In this document: positions 14,101 to 28,500 of the stretch, piece by piece
How the letters are laid out: every line of letters begins with the position of its first letter
How positions within the stretch are numbered: the stretch's first letter is position 1
Origin: Toxotes chatareus
Taxonomy: Eukaryota; Chordata; Actinopteri; Toxotidae
Assembly (NCBI GenBank): GCA_016801885.1
Contig: CM028889.1
Location: 5,805,501 to 5,869,500, forward strand
Length of the DNA stretch: 64,000 nucleotides
Direction: 5' to 3'
Notes under the pieces: model-generated
What the model was told of the DNA's origin: nothing
The model's input: only the letters and a program-made list of their open reading frames with translations
The model's database searches: none
Position numbers and translations under genes: made by a program

Positions 14101-17100
14101 TGTTGAAATTCAGATCACACACACGCCTGCAAACCATGCTGCTCACCAGGGAGGGGAAGGATGAGAGACAGAGGGGGGGGAGAGAAAGAGAGCATAGGGG
14201 AGTAAATAAAGGACAGAGGTAGACAGGGAGCCTGTACGACAGCAGACAGAGGAAGAAGAGGAGGAGAAGGAGGAGGAGACTTCCAGCGAAATCACAGGAC
14301 TGAGGAGCCTGTGTTGAAATAATGAGGCCAGATTCATGTTAATTAAAATTCCACCTAAATTTGACTTTGCACATGTTGCGTAATCCTCCTTAAAGTTTGG
14401 ATCAGAAAGCGTCTCTCCTGAAGCTGAGCAGCACAGGGACTTGCTGTAGTGACGATGTAATGTAGAGACAAATCCCCGAGCTGCTGCGCAGACGAGGAAG
14501 AAAATGGGAAAACAAAAACATGAATCGACGACAACAGCAGCAGTCAGAAGCTGAAACCTTCAGTCAGGATTTTTAGGATCTAAAATCTCCAACAGGACTT
14601 GTGTCAGTACACAGAGATCACAGTCACCAGACCAGTTTCTGTTTGACTAAACAGAGTGAGCTTTAGAGGTACTGGCAGGTGGATTTTGTTTTAACAGGGG
14701 AGGGGGAATTTAATATTATTATTGGGCTGATTTTAGAGCCAACAGTAGAAATTCTTCTCAGTCTAATCAGATCAGGTCTTGTTTAACTGTCATGGATCAG
14801 GTCTGTGTGAGCACAATAACAGGTGTGAGTAAAAGTAAAGGATTTTTAATTTCATCCTTTCATCCATCCCCAAATTTGTACTTTTAGCAGGGGTCTTTCC
14901 AGTGTCTGCTTCTTTGCCTTTTCTTTGTAAGTTGCAGCAGGAATTGAAAAGGCGAACTCTTATTTTACGCCCCACTTGTGTTTTTGTAAAGTCACAAAAG
15001 AATTCAATTTCTCGCAGGATTTCAGACAAGGCCTGGGTCTACGTTGGGTGGAAATGCTCATTATGTGTGGAGTGTCAGGGTGTTTTGGGGTTTCCAGAAT
15101 CTTACTTTGTTCTCAGCTTATGATCAGCAGTCATCTGTCTTGGAAATGATTCTCTTCCCTTTACTAATTCTAACACATTAAAACTACCGTGTGCCATCTC
15201 AGTTATCCTGCATCTCATTTTTATAATGTAGTGTGGTGACAAATGTGTACATAGAGTGAAGGTAAGCGCAAACAAATACAGACAGGTGAGAGAATAGGGA
15301 GGCTGGCAGGAATAACAGTGAGCCGGATGCAGACGCAGAGACAGCACCTTGTGGTTCTGCTACTGCTGCTGTTTACACACTGAGTAAAGCAGATGGGTAA
15401 ATGTGTTTGCTGGTGCAAACACAAATCCAACACACACAAGAGTTATTCATCACCTTTTTATACATAAACAGCAGCATAGCACAGCTGATTACTATCACAG
15501 TATTTTGTTGCTCCTGCTGTACTGCCAAGTCAAATATTTAAGGGCATCATTTCAACTTTCAGTCTGATTCATTCTCTAAAATACCAGTAAACCACAGTAT
15601 CGTCTGACTGGTCAGCCACCAAACTCCAGACGGGAGAAGCTCTGAGTTATCTGAGAGTTTATTTACCTGTAGTTAAGCTGCAGTAGTTCTCAAGCACTGC
15701 TCAGTGATTGTCAGACTTTTTTGCCCCAGATTTTGCCTTTCAGGCAACATGTAAGCTGTCCTACCTTCACGGTGAACCCTGTCGCCCAGACCTTAAATTT
15801 ATAAACACCTAATTTGTGCCAACAAATATGTTTTGAAGGAAACATAACTGGATTTTAGCAGAGAGGAAACTAAAGTCATGTAATAATATAAAATGTAGAT
15901 GTTGGTTAATTAAACATGTCCAATGTTTCATGTTTATTAAGGAGCCAAGTAAATATATTTTAACTCTTTTAATTAAACAGTGATGATAAGGTGTGTGGGC
16001 TGTAATATCATGTGCAGTGGTTCACCCCTCTTTACTTTTTAAATCTACAAAAAGAAAAACAGGTTCCCAAACTTCAGTTCACTTCTGAAACCAAACCTAC
16101 ACCCATGCAAATATTATCTCTACTTTAATCTTTGAAAAGTGCTTCACAAATGAAACAATTATCATTACTCTAATTATTATTTCACGCACTTTGTGTTCAA
16201 TGCTCCATTTCGCATCTAATAGTGCATTTTTGATGCTCTCACTGCTTTTGTATTTTGCTTATTTTTTGTCTTCTCCTCCCTCAAATCCCCCTTTTCATCT
16301 TTGTTGCTCCCGACGCAACAAAGCTACGTGATGTTGATTAGACACTCCCTCTGGCCAGCATTCACACAGAGCATTAACTCCATAGAAAAGGCGAGGCATG
16401 ATGGGTAGGGCTGAAAAGGCAATGAGGCAGACTGCCAGTTTTACCCACTATACATACCATTTTGCCCCCCGTCCCTCAGGCACTCCTCCCAGCTCTTTTG
16501 GTTTTGGTGTTTGTGCTTGTTCATTCTGGGTCAGGGGCCGTTAACAGGGGTCATCACTCAGTGCCCTCCATTGATCTGCAAATGTGAGGAGGGGTGCTGA
16601 AACACTTTTAGCCCCTTTGTTCCAGAAGAACAATAAGGTTTGAGTGTGGTTATTTGTTTACTGTCATGCAATATTTGATTCTTCAGCAGAGCCATGTGTG
16701 TTTGGGCCCCCGCATGAGATGCAGGGGCCCAGGAAAAAGGCGTTGTTGCTATAAACAGAGCAGAGGGGGCGGGGGGCTACAGTGATGAATTTAGCAAAAT
16801 AGAAGGAGAGCAGAGGAGGAGATGATTTGTAGGTGTGGTAGAAAAAAGTAGAGAACTCTGTGTGCTCTTGGACTGTTTAATCTGAAAGTGACAAAAAAAA
16901 AAGATTTTTAATGATCTGTTAGAATTGAACATATCTGCTTATAACTAGAAGTAGTTATAAACAGATATTTGGACATTTTAAAATATTAAGTAATATACAG
17001 TAGTTGTCAATTAAAACATTTCCTATGAGGACATATTCTATGCTATTAGAACTGTATTTTATTAAATTGTCATTCATTATTATATAATGTCATCATGGGT

Positions 17101-17279
17101 CCTAATAGGAAGAGTTAGAGTTGACAAATATATCAATAAACACTTGTAACTGCTCACAACTACATTATTGTCTGTTACAAACCAACACTGACGTAACAGC
17201 AACATTGGTAGCAAACTGTTGCTCATTTCCACATCCAGCAGTTACAGATCAACATGATCATTAATTCGTGTTTGAATCC

Positions 17280-17640
17280 ACCTGAGGAATCTAAGTCCAG
17301 TATTCCCTCTCTTTTAGCTCTGTGTTTGGTCTCCACCAGCTCCTGAGTCCGGCTCTTTAGCTGCTAAATGCTCCACTATGTTCACCAGCTGCTCTCTGCC
17401 GTTTGCTGTTGAGCAGGTCGTGTTCAGGGGGGTTTTAAGGGCTTTTTCTCTGGAAAAGGCTGCTGCTGCGGCTGAAAATGATGCAATGAGAGTGGTGAGA
17501 GTGAACCAGAACTTTTGAGCTGTGGTCCAGACAGAAGAACAATGAGCGGAAACTCACCGTAAAGCTCTGGAAAGATGACGGAAGCTGCAGATTCTGCTAA
17601 TAATTCATCACTGCGAGTGACCCCTGTTTTCACATATACT
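17280..17640 (-). repeat. Dispersed repeat of a family common in percomorph genomes
   Basis: Contains GGTCTCCACCAGCTCCTGAG and TCTTTAGCTGCTAAATGCTC, blocks I recognise from a widespread fish repeat. A shorter related piece, opposite strand, lies near 32200-32250 in copy A intron 8. Superfamily not determined. Confidence 0.5.
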
Positions 17641-18930
17641 GCTTAAATATTAATATTTTAATGATTTTAAATAGCATAATTTGAAATCATTTACAGACGG
17701 CAATTTAAACCATGTACACAAGGACTTTATCGTCACCTTCCCTTTTAGATATCTGCATTAGTCGAAGAAATTTCAAATTTCAAGTATGATGGTCTGTTGT
17801 TTGCTTCCATACTAACACACACACACGCACACACACTTGAACATACTGTCCGCTGCAGCACCTACAGTTCACAAATCACTATGGCAACCAACTAGGTCCA
17901 CATTTTCTTCTCACAGCATGACCTCATTTAGAATAACAATAATTCCACAGCAACACACTTTCTCACTATGTGTCTCTCTGTTATATGCAAAGATTATCAC
18001 GGCATATCACCGTGGCGTGAATACAGTGGTGGTGTCTTTGAGTTGACCGGTTATCCTGGTATTTGTGTTGCTGTGTTTTGCTCCATGTCTGTCATGTCTA
18101 ACAAAGTGTAGCTATTCATAGAGGCAATCAATGGCAACCAGCAGGAAGAGTGACAAAACAAAGCTTAATGACGTGTGGAGCTGCTTTTGATAGCATGTAT
18201 AAATAAACTGTACACTGCTGTTCACCAGTCAGTCCGTTGAAAACAATTAAGGAATGAGTCGATAAAGCAAGCGCTTGTTTATAAAGGACAGGTTCCTGTA
18301 CCTCAACAACCTCCGGATGTTTGTTTATTGATTCCTCAAGTGTAGAGTGGGATATTTTACAAAAACTCACCAAGTCATGGTGTGTATGTACTGATATACA
18401 ATAACTGTGGGTTGGTGAGTATCTGTCATCTGATAGATTTTATGCAAGGTTGAGATGTGCAGGTAGAAAAATACAGAAAAACACACAAACATAATTACCT
18501 TGTAAAGTTCTTACAGTTCCCCCTGGTTCCCGTCTTGTGCTGCGCGGTGCGAGAGAAATGCCTCAGTTCAGTGCCCTCAGAGTGCACAAACAATTAAATA
18601 AATTAAAATACTGGAAATAATGGCCGTTTGTCCTCCCAGTGGGTGCTCCAGCCTGAGAGAGGTGATGACTCGATAACTCACCGTACATAGGAGAGATGAG
18701 GAGTTGTGAATCACGGTATTTCCTCTGGTTGTTTTGTCTCTATAGAGGAGGTTTAGACCAGAATCATATGTTCCTCATATGAGTTTTCCTAGTTTCATGT
18801 GTCATGTGTCTGCAGTGATTACTTTCCATGGTGTGTACGCTGTAGACGTCAAGTAATAATACACAACATCTAACACTCTCTTTTACCCTGAGGAGAATCA
18901 TTTTTCAACCGCAACACAAACTCGCCCACC

Positions 18931-18933
<3 letters not shown>

Positions 18934-18969
<36 letters not shown>
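18934..18969. repeat. AC microsatellite
   Basis: About 18 AC units. Confidence 0.95.
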
Positions 18970-18971
<2 letters not shown>

Positions 18972-21900
18972 ATGACACACACAAACACACAGAGTGAGCA
19001 GTCATAGCCCGTCTGCAGTCCCCAGGCTGGCAAAGTAAATGAGGTGGAAATGTATGAAGCCTAAAACATCCCCAGGGAGACATTATGTGAAAGAGACACC
19101 ATTTCACTGAGGAGAGAAGCCACACAGGCCAAGAGAGACGGAGGAGAAACAAAGCTGAGGGGCAAACTCAGGCTCGTCATGGTAACAGAAGAGTAGAGTG
19201 GTAGAGAGTGGAGGCCGACATGCACCACAGACTACAAGTCAAAGTCTCACTGACTGTCCTTTGAAATAGACCTGAAAAGAAAATAATTCTCACAGCTTTT
19301 GCCCTGCAACACTCAGATGCACTGACTTGGGTTGCTGCTTGTGGCCCAACCCTGTTGCCAGTAAAAGTTGCCTAAATATGCGGTAACAACAGAAACCTTG
19401 ATCATTTTTTCATTGACAGAGACTGTACAAGAAACAACTGAAGAAAAAAGAAACAACTGACTAACGTTGTCAGTGAACAATGTGCAGAAATATTCAATAC
19501 AGGCTTCGGGATGCTTGATGAACTTGACTAATTAGGCTGTTCAAAGTGCTGTCTGACCAAGTCTAAGGTCCTACACCTATCCTAAATGACCACACTCGTA
19601 GAAAAGCCTGCCCTCATTGCCTCATCTTGGTTGCATTTTGTTGGCTTCTTGATCCCTCTCCAAGAACTTTGTGTCTTTAGTGTTGTCTCACTGAGATCAA
19701 ACGCATGGTTATATGGGGATAATGTGGATAAGGGTGAACATGTTTGGTGTTGCACTTGGTTATTCACACAAAGAGCGACATGTTGTAAGTAGAAGTGTAT
19801 GAGGAATAAAAGAGAAGCTCAGATCCCTCCTGATTTCACACCTACACACAACAATCCAATCTCTGTGTAAAGAAGACAAGATGAATGTATGGTTTTTACA
19901 AAATTATTTGCTGCTACAAATTATATGTAACCTTTAGTGCAGCTGGAACAAAGCTGTTAATTCCCTCCTTGTTGCAGTGATGCAGCTACGCAATCGCATC
20001 CCATAGTGGAACATGAGAGTGTGTTGCTTCCGAAATACAAATAAAATTCAGACAGTTCGATGTTCTGGCTTTCGGTGTGGTTCAGCCACAAATTTGTGCA
20101 TGAAGGAGAAATTAATTCTCCAAAGCGGAATTTTTTAAACAAACCAGACGTGTTAAAGAAACATTTTCTAAACAGTCTTTGTGTCTCACCAAAGTCTGTG
20201 AAACAATAACCATCCCTGGACCTCTGACAGAATTTCAGTGTTCAACCCTGCAGCCATCTGCAGATGTATTTCTCTGCTTTCCTCTGACACTAATAAGATT
20301 ATATATTCCCGCAGGCTTTGTGAACAACATGCTAACTGTCTAACCCCTGACCCCAGTCTCTTGGTGCTCCTTTTTCAATGTCACTCATCCCCACGGAGCC
20401 TACAGGGGCAGCTGTACCTGCCAAAGCCCCATCAACCCCCCTGCTGCCCGGCAGCCAGCACCTCTCACCCCCCAGCAACACCTTCCACCACCTGCTGGCA
20501 TTTAGCAGCTAAAGCCAAGATGTTTAGGGCTGACAGAGCTGGGAAAGAGAAGAGAGGAGGGTTTGTGTGTCTGTGTGTGTGCAGTTGGTCTGAACGCTTG
20601 TGCATTTGATGCTAACGCGGAAAAATAAATATATGTAGCCTCAAAATGCACATAACAAGTGTGTCCTAAATGTCTTTGATGGCACTACCATGTTGTTGAG
20701 ATGGAGCGAAGCCCTCACAGAAGGTATCCATAGCAACACAGTGTCAAGCATCACTTCTCAGAAGCTGTGAGCTGTACACAGCACTCAGCTCGATATGAGA
20801 ATCCTCCCAACACAAGGCACTTCTCCAGTCGTGTTGCATTTCAGCACTGCAACACACACTTCACGTGCAACCACACTGAGCCATGCAGATCAGAGAGAGA
20901 CTCGTGATGGCCAAATGTTGCGTATTAAAAAAAAAATGGCGTGGACCGTACCATCTCTCTAACAGGCTCACTGCAAGAACTGCGTCTGGGAAAGAAGGGT
21001 TGAGACGTTGCTTAATTCACTTCTCATAGTGACTGTCCATGTTGCATCAGCCGCATATTAAAGCTGAGCTGGTCGTGAGGCAGCTGTGCTTTAATGAATT
21101 ATTACAGTGACAGGTAAATCCCTTGAAAAACAGCGAGAGCACTTCAATGTGGGGGTTCCCAACCTTGGGATCGGAAAGTAACCTGCAAGGAGTTGCACAA
21201 GCTTAACACTGAGACCTGGACCTAGAACATAACCTTATCTCTGAAGTCAGGTGAATAAATACCAGAGGAATCTGATGAAACTGTTCAGGGATTTCATCAG
21301 ATCCCTCAGTGGTGGCCACGGCTTAGTGACTGTGAGTGTCTAAAGAATATGGAGTCACATGAACCTCCACCTGCACCTCCCTTAGGAGATTAGACACAGT
21401 TTGTCCTGATTTCCAAATAAACACATGAGGAGTTAACTGGTTCCTCCAAATCACTGAGGGCGGGAGGAATCAGCAAACACTGAGGAGACATGAGGAGAGA
21501 AGGGGAACAGACATGGGGTCAGTCAGTAGGAGAGCCACTTTTACCATGAAACACCCTGTGAATTGGAGCAGGTTCAGTTGTTTTATAAGCACAGATTGTT
21601 GGATCAGCGGACAAAAAAAAGGTGTCTATTTTCTTGACATTTCTTTCTGCTCATCTTGTTTGGCTCGTATTTTTATTTCTAGAGAGAAACTAGGCTCAGA
21701 ATGGTCACAAATGTATATCACATGATCTGTGAAGGAAAAATTAGATTTACAAATGTGTACAACAATTTGTGCATAGTTTTGGGCTCACATACACAAACAC
21801 CAAGCACATGAACACATGCAAAACAATGTTACGAATGCACATACCACAACCTGAATAAATATTAATATTTCATGTACAGATTTAAACTTTAAACTTAAGC

Positions 21901-22642
21901 TTCACAGATCTGATCATTTTTGCTTTCAAAAAGCTTCCTGTGTGAACAAATGTCTAAAAATATTTTTTTACAGTTGGTAGAAAAATTGTGCTTGTCTACT
22001 TATCGTTTTGTTCAGGGTTTTTTATTATTATTATTTTATTATTTTTCCTTTTAATCATTTCCCATTTTTCACAATTTTGGGAATAACTTTTAACCTTTTT
22101 GTCTCTTTCTGGAAAAAATAGCTACTGAAAATACAACTCAAGACAACTCAAGAAAATACAACTCAAGACAAAAAAAAGACAAGACCTAAGGTTTTCTGGG
22201 GTTAACTTCTTCCTATAAAAGAAACGTGGGTGTAAAGAGAAGCATGAAATGGGAGCTGGAGAGTGGAGACATTTAACATCGATGCTCCTCTGAAAGAGTC
22301 GCAGAAGGAAGAAACAACAGATAGACAGATACAAGAAAAGATCAAAACACAAGGAGCAGGAGAGAATAGAGACATGAGGAGAATGGAAACAAGCAGCCTG
22401 TCCTGTCAGGTCTCCATGGTGAGCATCACGACAGCTTGTGAGCTCCCGCTGTAACTCCTTACATGAGGAGCACGCCTCCTCTTTGACAGCAGATTCAGTC
22501 TGCTCCTGCACATTCGGTCCCCGCTGATGTCTTATTCTTGTGTTCGTATGTCACCTCCAGTTTGTGTATGGTGTTTACAGTGAGGTGTGTCAGATCTGCC
22601 GTACTGTATGTGTGTTTCTGCCATCATGACTGCGGTGGAAAT

Positions 22643-22670
22643 GCAGGCAGGCAGGCAGGTCAGCAGGCAG
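22643..22670. repeat. CAGG microsatellite
   Basis: Five to six CAGG units with one interruption. Confidence 0.8.
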
Positions 22671-25468
22671 ATGGCCAAACAGACAGAGGATTGGTGGTGA
22701 GGATTGGATTAACATGAGTATCTAATTGCATTTGAGGGACCAGAGAAAGCACACGAGGAATAATTAAAAGTGGCATCCAAATGATGGCTCAGTTACATAG
22801 CAACATTGGCACAAACAAGAGAACTTTCCAACAAATTTCCTTTGCAGATTATTAAAGCAATTAGGATTCATAACGCAAAGGAAACTAACTCCGTATGAAT
22901 TATATGAGGCCATTTCAGGTGTTCAATAAGGACAACTACACACTCAGAGAAGGATGAAATCAGCTGGCTCCAAAATAAACTGGAGAAAAACATGTTTAAA
23001 TACTCATTTAAAAAAAAAAATCTCATTAAGCAAAGGGGGCTCGAGCTGCTCTCCAGGCCAAAAATACACCTCCCTCCATGAAAAGTTCATTTAAACACAG
23101 AGACATTCATTAAGTATTAACTATTCATTGGAGGGACTCTATAATTCAGATCTTAGAGACTTTAAGGAGTCAAACACAGTTTTTTATGAAGCTGAAACTA
23201 AACTGAAGATTTAAACTAGAGGGATGAAACAATGACAAAAATTCATCTTTAAACACTGTTGTTATGCGTCAGGAATAACTGATTTTGGTATGTTAAAAGT
23301 GCGCCCTGCCTCTTTGTCTTGTATCCTTTCTCTTTTATTTTTGCAATCCATACATCTCCAACGACTACAAACAGCCTTGGGCTCTTGTGTCAGGGATTCA
23401 CAGATGCTTTTCACTGGGCCAAATCACTGCAATATCTCTTCATGTGCAGCTAATTGTAGTTTCTATGAATCTGTGACTGCAGTCTCATATGGAAAAAACT
23501 GAAGCATGCTGAAAACTGAAATAAGTTACCAAAAGAACAAGTATACAAAAAAATCTCAATAAAATGCTGTGATGTTACTGTCGGTTCAATGCTGGGCGCA
23601 GACAGAACCGCCTTCAGAAACTTTGTCCTGGATACTTTGACCTCAGCAGGTAACTTTTCATTTCTGGCGGTTTTCAGTAAAAGAGCCATGAACTTCTCTC
23701 TTTTTTTTCATCCTCATCAAATCTATTAATCTGAGTGGAAAACAAGTCACCAAATAGGATGGTTACATAACCATCTTTGTGTATGTGAGTGCTAATCAAC
23801 CTGTGAATACAATCAAAAAACTGAGATCAAGGCAAAAATGTGTCAAGCAAAAAGCAGAAGTCAATTTAAGTCAAGTCAGTTATATTTATTTGTCCCAGTT
23901 GTCAGTGAAGTCTGTACGACGATCCCCATCCTGCACCATCAGTTCAGAAAAGGATAAATGTGACAAAAACAAGCAGTACATGGAATAAAGGATAAAGAAG
24001 ATGCTTTTTCAGTTATTTAAATTGTGACAGCAGAAAAAACAGATCCTCCTCAGTGTGTATGGTAAATGTACCTGCATCATACCTCTCCTATGTTTAGTCC
24101 TTCCACATGTCATTGATCTCATCACTGTTTATTTCCCGCTTTCGTCGTCCTCTCTCCTTTAAAGCTGTGAATTCTACGTTCCTGTGAAGCCTTGGAAATG
24201 ATGCTGTGGTTTCCCTCTGCCTCCTGCAGTGGAGCACCCTGAGCTGAGCGGTGAGGCTGGGGGAGGGCGGGGGATGTTGGGGGAGGATTGTTGGGCTTTG
24301 CTTTTGAGGAATGAGACATCTCACTCTCTCTCCCTGGAGCAACTGGGGTGGAATAATTACATAGCATGTGCAAAATTGAACTCCGCTCATTGTGAAATGA
24401 TAGAGGGACTGAGTGATAAAGAGAGAAATGAAGCAAAAAAAAAGAAAAAGAAAGATGGCCGCCAGTTCCTGTGGGTGAAGCTGAGCCCTGCGCAGCAGTT
24501 ATCACATTATTTACAGCCGAGGATTTAATGCATCGTTCAGTAATGAGCAGCCAGCCAATGGCCTGTGATCTAAAGCTCGCTTATTCACTGGGCTCAACTC
24601 CAGGAGGAGAAGGGCTGCAGGAGCCCCCCCCACCAGATAGAAACAAAGCCAGATCTCCCTTGCTATTTTTCTCTTTTTTCTGTTGGACTCAAGTATAACA
24701 CATTATGTGTGTGCCTGTGAAAATGTGTGGACATCTGTTTGTATTTTGGGACTTCATTTCATACCTGTAGAAAGGAGGATCGGTTCACCTGGTTCACTCA
24801 CCTGCCTGAGGTGTCCTTGGCCAGTTTACTTACAGCAGCTCCCTCCATGTTCAGCAGGCTGCACGTTCACTTCAGTTGTGGTGCACATGCCATGATGTGC
24901 AGCTTCTTTGGGCTAATTTTGATGAATGAATGCTGCCTTTTCTCTTTATGTTCATGACACATTCAAATCCAGGCTCATGGTGTCTCCTCTCTCATCAGCA
25001 AGAACAACCAGTCTCCTACAGACGGCGAAAGCCAACACTGCCACCCTGTGGTTTCCCACTGACAATACACCACCTCCAGTTTCTACAGTGTATCACCTTG
25101 GTCTGCTGTAGTGTTCAGCTGTGTTATAGTTTCATACTCACAGTGCGGCTTACAGTACATGCTATCTATCTATAGATAGATACCATTTACCATTTTATAC
25201 TAAAAGGAAATGATGTACCAGCTGGTGTTGCATCATTGCTAACAATCAAACTGCGAGTTCAGAGTAAAGCTGCCAACCAATCGTCACACATTCCTGAGGT
25301 GTCCCTGGATCTGATTCACTCTCATCCACACAGTGACACAGGAGCTCCTCCATGTCTTTGTGCGTTGGAATGAAAGATAGCCATAAAATCATTTTTCAAT
25401 TTTCTGTTTCAGTTTTTATAGTTTACATCACATAGATTGTATTGTATAGATTTGGGACATAGCAAGGG

Positions 25469-25474
25469 TTTATT
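25469..25474 (-). terminator. Polyadenylation signal of the elastase-like gene
   Basis: The minus strand reads AATAAA about 80 bases after the stop codon at 25555-25553. It supports the short last exon rather than read-through of exon 7. Confidence 0.6.
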
Positions 25475-25552
25475 TTTCTTGCACTGAAAGATGCCAAGGA
25501 CACTCTGTGATTGATGAGGTGAATTTATCATCAGATAAAAGGCTCCAGATCT

Positions 25553-28500
25553 TCAGTGCTGCATCATAGTCTGAAAGATAGAAACATACATTTAGCAATG
25601 TGGCCTATGCAGGTCACATTAGGAGACTGCTCTTTCATTACTGTTTACATATTTGTGGGCTGGATGTATTTCCCCTGGCTTGGATAGACATTTTACCACA
25701 GGTACATCTGAGAAATCATTGGGAGATCTGCACCACTGTAATGTCCTTACAATGTTCAAATCAAATGGAAATATTAGGTTAATCAACCGGATTCCTCATG
25801 TGTTTTGCACTCATCTAAAATCAGCTCTTTTCTACCATTAGGCACCTCTGGGCCTCTCTGAAAATTAAAAGCATTTTGATAAGAAATTTAATAAATTGCA
25901 TTTACTTCTGGACAGACTTGTGCAACTGTGGATTTTCTCTGGATGGAAACTCACGTCATGGATCCACTTGGCGAAGGAGGAGGTGCGAGTGAACACTGTG
26001 GGCTTCTTGAGGGTGTTGCATCCGAGGGAGGAGACAAAGCTGGTGACCCCCTGCACGTACCACTTGCGGTCCACACCCCGGCACATCAGAGGACCCCCTG
26101 AATCCCCCTGCGGAGACAGCCACACGACAAGTGAAGACAAAACACTGATACAACGAGAACCTGCTTGCACAATGATGACCAATTTAAGGGAGCTGTACAT
26201 ACGTGGCAGCCAGAGCGGATATCACCACCAGCGCAGATCACAGTGGGCTTTACAGTGCTCCCCCACCAGCTGCTGCTGCTGCAAACGCTGTGCTCGACCA
26301 CAGGAAGGAGAGCCTGCTGGAGCTTAGAGGCAATGGGACCACCGGCTGTAGGAAGTGGGGGGGCATTGCATTAAATCCTTGAAATTCTGAGCAAAAAATC
26401 TAAATATGGTTAAAATATTGAAGAGGCAGAACAGGCACAGAGGCAGAATTTGACTGTCCAAAGTTCAGAAATCAAACTACCAGCACCTCTAAAGCTCACC
26501 AATTAATTATCTTGTGTTTTCTCTGTACACAGGCAGAAATGTGTGAAATATGTGGTATTTGAAAATAAGAATAAAGTAATTGCCTTTTTTGAAGAATGTC
26601 CTACCATCATGTGATTCATGTTGCGCCTCATTCCTGTGCTGCACTATTGTTTTCTTCATTTTTATATCAACATGGTTCCAAACCTGAACCCAGATCTGGC
26701 ATTTTACGTCTATTACAATTCCCAATAAAACAATAGGAAAATAATAAACATTTACTAAGTGGGGTGAAGTCCTTCATTGTTCTACTCCAACGCAGCAACA
26801 CTGAATGACTTTATCGCGTTAGTACAGCCACATGTTGGTCTGTGCAGTAGCTGTGTAGATGAGACTCAGTGTGTTGTTGTATTAGGAGCACTCACTGTAG
26901 AGTCTTCCCCAGCCAGTGATGTAGCAGGGGTGGTCATGAGGGACGATCTCTCCGCTCTTGGGCAGACAGGCCAACATCACCTTTTCGCTCAATCTGGCTG
27001 GGGAGGCTAGTTTGATCATTGCAATGTCGTTACTGAGCGAGAGGAAAATCACAAGAATGTAATCAAATAAAAAGAAATATCCCTGGAGAAAAGGTAATCA
27101 CCACTTTGCAAACTTTTGTGTGTTTTCAGCTTGTTTCGCCCGAGAGTGGCCAACAAACGAATGAATGCAGATTTAACTTATGTTTCCTCTAAATCATATT
27201 TGCTGTTGCAGTTTAGCTGTATTTAAACATAATTTGTTGGGCGTCCTTGCTTTGTGCAAAAACATCTGTACTTTTCAACACATAATCTTTTCTAGCTCTT
27301 TCTGCAGTTTGAAAACAGCTCTGTGTTTTAATCCTTACCCACATGACAGGCAGCTGGCATCCCACTGAGGGTGAACTATGACCTTCCCCACAGATATGAT
27401 CTGCTCAAAGCCCTCCTTCATTTCCAGGTCATACTCCGCCGCTACCACGTAGTATGTACGAGACCTAATACGTAGACACGCACACACATCAAATTCAATC
27501 ATCCTGTCACATCATGACATGAATACCAGCAGCAGACTGTGATTCACCCGATGCAGTGTGCAGCAGTCAGGACCCAGTCAACAGAGAGCAGAGTTCCTCC
27601 ACAGGTGTGTCGGTACGTGGAGCCGCTACAATACTGCAGAGAGACCTGAGACAATAACACACAGTCTCAAAAGCATGGTCACACATCACATACAGGCAGA
27701 TAACATACAGTCTGTTTAAAACCACACACACACACAAGCCGGAACGACAGCACACCCAAAACAAAGTTGATTTGATTGACAGTCAGAGAGGAATTGGCAT
27801 AACTACACTGTTGCCCATAAAGTTGGAATTTGACCTCTTCTCATAAAATGATTGTGACAATGTGATTTCTTCTTGATAGATAAAGTGTATACCTTCTTAA
27901 AACTTTCTTGATCTCTTCCAATGTGATTACTGATGTGTATAAATAGGAATAAAAAGAGAAATGTGTCTGAAAACAAAATTATTCCAACTTTATTCAAACT
28001 TTATATCAGTGTACATGTTTATTTTTGAAGTTGTAGTGGGAGTGGACTACATTATATTGTGATGTTCTTTTAATGTTTTTGCTCATTCATTTACAGACAT
28101 GAGGGTGAAAAAATATTGGAAACACGTTTCAGTGTAATGCAATCCAGTACAACACCATCACTGACAAGCACACAGCTGAATCTGACAGTGTCAACAGAAA
28201 CGGAACATTATAATCATCCTAAATGTGGAATTTGTGGCTGATCTGTTGTATTAAATTGTACAGCTGTACTTAACAGACCTGGCTATGTGGTCAGTGAGTG
28301 TGTTACAGTGTAAATGTAGTTTTCTGTTGTGATATAGAAAATGGAACCCAGGTTATACATGAAATGACCAGGTGGGAATGTCTGTGGCTAATTCTTAAAA
28401 CCTAATAGATTTATAATATCATAGTGAAAGAAACTGCCTCAAGAGATGTGATATAGCAAAATGTGCAGCAGTCACCTCACGTCATTTTGCCAAACCCTGA

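Larger units (their letters stand above)
11196..25440. other. Gene-free stretch left of the elastase-like gene
   Basis: No coding exon was recognised. Contents are microsatellites (18934-18969, 22643-22670), a purine-rich tract (14160-14285), a dispersed repeat at 17280-17640 and some unique-looking segments (13800-14010, 16290-16640, 22680-22990) that may be regulatory. The rest is plain AT-rich sequence. Confidence 0.5.

Noticed and set aside
22122..22511. 129-codon minus-strand frame
   Set aside because: Low-complexity Ser/Leu/Cys/Phe composition, no motif, no splice context, and a competing frame on the other strand.
25865..25954. Frame continuing past WIHD in elastase exon 7 to a stop at 25867-25865
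   Set aside because: A consensus GTGAGT donor follows WIHD, and splicing to 25570 gives the right family end plus a polyA signal. The read-through tail resembles nothing in the family.
25896..26327. 143-codon plus-strand frame over the elastase-like gene
   Set aside because: It is the antisense shadow of exons coding for GDSGGP and WWGSTVK and also crosses an intron.
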